Below are positions 62,611 through 64,000 of a stretch of 64,000 nucleotides of DNA, piece by piece. The position numbers were made by a program, and so were the translations under genes. Every line of letters starts with the position of its first letter. Within the stretch, counting starts at the first letter, position 1. This stretch comes from JAFMJV01 sp963800275 (GTDB lineage: Bacteria; Chloroflexota; Limnocylindria; Limnocylindrales; CSP1-4). Below the pieces are notes generated by a model. That model had not been told where the DNA came from and did not search any database. It saw only the letters and a program-made list of their open reading frames with translations. Where the stretch lies: positions 62,001 to 126,000 of the forward strand of contig CAWDAI010000007.1 of NCBI GenBank assembly GCA_963800275.1, read 5' to 3'.

Positions 62611-63750
62611 CTAGCCGACCTCGGACGCTCCGGGGTTCGTGCTCGCGGGCAACACGTACGCTCGCTCCGGTACCAGCGTCCAGGCGATCTCCTCCCCCGA
62701 CTGATGGATGCCGTTCGTCATCCATTCCCCGTCGACCGCGAGCATGTTGTCCTGCCCCTGCCCAAGGTCCAGCTCGTATTCCACGTAGGAGCCGAGGAAG
62801 GTGTTGCCCCTGACCGTGGCCCGGAACGGACCCTCGCCGACGCGGACCGACTCCGGTCGGGCGACGATGACCGCGCTCGCCCCGGTGGTGTGCCCGCCGC
62901 CCGCCGCGATGCGCAAGTGGCCACCCAGCAACGAGACGTCGACGTGCGTGTCGTCGACGGCGAGCACCTCCCCGGTCAGGAAGTTGGCACGGCCGATGAA
63001 GTCCGCCACGAAGCGCGTGGCCGGGCGGCGGTAGACGACGGCCGGTGGGCCGGCCTGCTCGATGCGCCCGGCGTTCATGACCACCACCACGTCCGACAGG
63101 GCCATGGCCTCGGACTGATCGTGGGTCACGTAGACCGAGGTCGTGCCGAGGGCCTGCTGGATGCGCCTGATCTCCGAGCGCAGCGAGACGCGCAGCTTGG
63201 CGTCGAGGTTCGAGAGAGGCTCGTCGAAGAGCAGCACCCGCGGCTCGATGGCCATGGCCCTCGCCAGGGCCACGCGCTGCTGCTGGCCACCGGAGAGCTC
63301 GGAGATGCGCCGCCCACCCAGTCCGTGGAGGTTGACCAGGTCGAGCGCCGCCCCGATCGCTCGCTCCAGCTCCTTGCCCTTCTTGCCCTGCAGCTGCACG
63401 CCGAAGGCCACGTTGTCATGGACCGTCAGGTGCGGGAAGAGGGCGTAGGACTGGAAGACCATGCCCATGCCACGGCGGTCGGGCGTCAGACGCGCGATGT
63501 CCCGGTCGTCGAGCATGATGCGTCCGGAGGTCGGCGACTCGAAGCCGGCGATCATGCGCAGGGTGGTGGTCTTGCCGCAGCCGGAGGGACCCAGCAGGGT
63601 CACGAAGCTGCCACCCGGCAGCTCCAGGGTGATGTCGTCCACGGCCTTGACCAGCGAGCCCTCGGGCGACCTGAAGTGTTTGCTCAGGCGGTCGAGCAGG
63701 ACGGTCGCGGGACCCTTGGTCGCGCGACCTGGTTCGGCCGTCAGCCCCAT
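62611..63750 (-). CDS. ABC importer ATPase, iron/polyamine/sulfate (CUT1/PotA) type
   Basis: A 379-residue ATPase. Walker A is GPSGCGKT at 54-61, the Q loop is in MVFQSYALFPHL, the signature LSGGQQQR is at about 152-159, Walker B LLFDEP is at 173-178, and the switch His is in YVTHDQSEAMALSD. A C-terminal TOBE-like domain follows from about 255 (RANFLTGEVLAVDDTHV...ARPESVRVGEG). This arrangement is usual for Fe(3+), spermidine/putrescine or 2-aminoethylphosphonate importers. It overlaps the permease gene upstream by 10 nt; the substrate is not identifiable. Confidence 0.92.
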   Translation of the reverse strand: MGLTAEPGRATKGPATVLLDRLSKHFRSPEGSLVKAVDDITLELPGGSFVTLLGPSGCGKTTTLRMIAGFESPTSGRIMLDDRDIARLTPDRRGMGMVFQSYALFPHLTVHDNVAFGVQLQGKKGKELERAIGAALDLVNLHGLGGRRISELSGGQQQRVALARAMAIEPRVLLFDEPLSNLDAKLRVSLRSEIRRIQQALGTTSVYVTHDQSEAMALSDVVVVMNAGRIEQAGPPAVVYRRPATRFVADFIGRANFLTGEVLAVDDTHVDVSLLGGHLRIAAGGGHTTGASAVIVARPESVRVGEGPFRATVRGNTFLGSYVEYELDLGQGQDNMLAVDGEWMTNGIHQSGEEIAWTLVPERAYVLPASTNPGASEVG

Positions 63751-64000
63751 GCTGAACCTCCGCTGGCTGAATCTTGCTCGGCACCGGTACGGGTGCCCAC
63801 CAGCACCGACAGGATGCCGATGGCCGCGAGCACGATGAGGATGAGCAGGACCGAATAGGCGTAGGCGTTGCCGTAGCGAGCCGCGTCCGTCTCGTTGAGG
63901 ATCTGGGCGGTCATGATGCGTACCTCCGGCGTGGTCAGGAAGATGACCGCGCTGATGGCGGTCATGGAGCGGGCGAACGAGTAGATCAGCCCCGCCAGGA
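63741..64000 (-). CDS. ABC importer permease, C-terminal end (continues beyond window)
   Basis: Only the last 86 codons are in the window; the frame stays open to the right edge. The visible part has a conserved-looking LAGLIYSFARSMTAISAVIF, the segment typical of the final coupling region of Fe(3+)-type permeases with two fused domains. One helix (AYSVLLILIVLAAIGILSVL) and a short hydrophilic tail follow. It is the upstream partner of the PotA-type ATPase in one operon. The total length and number of fused domains cannot be judged here. Confidence 0.8.
   Translation of the reverse strand, partial: LAGLIYSFARSMTAISAVIFLTTPEVRIMTAQILNETDAARYGNAYAYSVLLILIVLAAIGILSVLVGTRTGAEQDSASGGSAWG

Noticed and set aside
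1..64000. CRISPR arrays, transposase genes, rRNA genes and additional tRNAs
   Set aside because: No regularly spaced direct repeats with spacers, no transposase motifs, and no second tRNA T-arm/cloverleaf were found on reading both strands by eye.

Overview
This window is GC-rich bacterial chromosome with about 65 densely packed protein genes, many coupled through ATGA or TGATG start/stop overlaps, and one tRNA gene. There is no 16S gene or other clade marker, so taxonomy is inference. GTG and TTG starts, a PASTA-type Ser/Thr kinase, frequent leaderless promoters and a bacterial HdrABC-MvhADG hydrogenase fit an uncultured terrabacterial lineage, most plausibly Chloroflexota.

Layout. 1-6.1 kb: a divergent gene set for lipid and photo-oxidative stress (DUF2867 SDR, cyclopropane-fatty-acid synthase, DUF1365, FAD oxidoreductase, SRPBCC, SDR) around a promoter with three 11-bp TACA repeats like a CarH/LitR operator. 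6.1-9.6 kb: HAD hydrolase, small membrane proteins, GH13 glucosidase. 9.67-11.18 kb: tRNA-Glu, the C-terminal remnant of a serine recombinase, an aldo/keto reductase and a second copy of the tRNA 3' end, read as the scar of an integrated element. 11.2-12.7 kb: TetR regulator and alpha/beta hydrolase with paired palindromic operators. 12.9-20.4 kb: EamA transporter, galU, PASTA kinase and several hypotheticals. 20.4-22.9 kb: folC-folP-folB. 23-26.6 kb: response regulator, histidine kinase, HtrA. 26.7-28.9 kb: rplY, a frameshifted mscL, and lepB. 28.9-32.4 kb: TetR/epimerase divergent from an ABC exporter, separated by four palindromes at an 18-bp period. 32.4-37.9 kb: membrane protein, glucuronyl-epimerase-like protein, YciI, QueG/reductive-dehalogenase-like protein, subtilase.

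38.0-45.5 kb holds the main metabolic system: one eight-gene, translationally coupled operon hdrC-hdrB-hdrA-mvhD-mvhG-mvhA, then a maturation protease and a HypA-like protein that lacks the zinc domain. It would couple H2 oxidation or evolution to a flavin-based bifurcating heterodisulfide-reductase module. 45.9-51.1 kb: peptide/nickel-type ABC importer with one ATPase gene inverted. 51.2-56.9 kb: divergent purine-nucleoside-phosphorylase homologue, MFS carrier, cupin/PfkB/FGGY operon, B3/B4 protein. 57-64 kb: VIT-VWA protein, DagK-like kinase, two related secreted proteins, RppH, and an iron/polyamine-type ABC transporter running off the window.

Two window-wide patterns stand out. At least ten genes carry a TANNNT -10 element ending 6-7 nt before the start codon, implying leaderless mRNAs. 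At least four genes are interrupted by one- or two-base indels, several in G/C homopolymers, which may be sequence errors.
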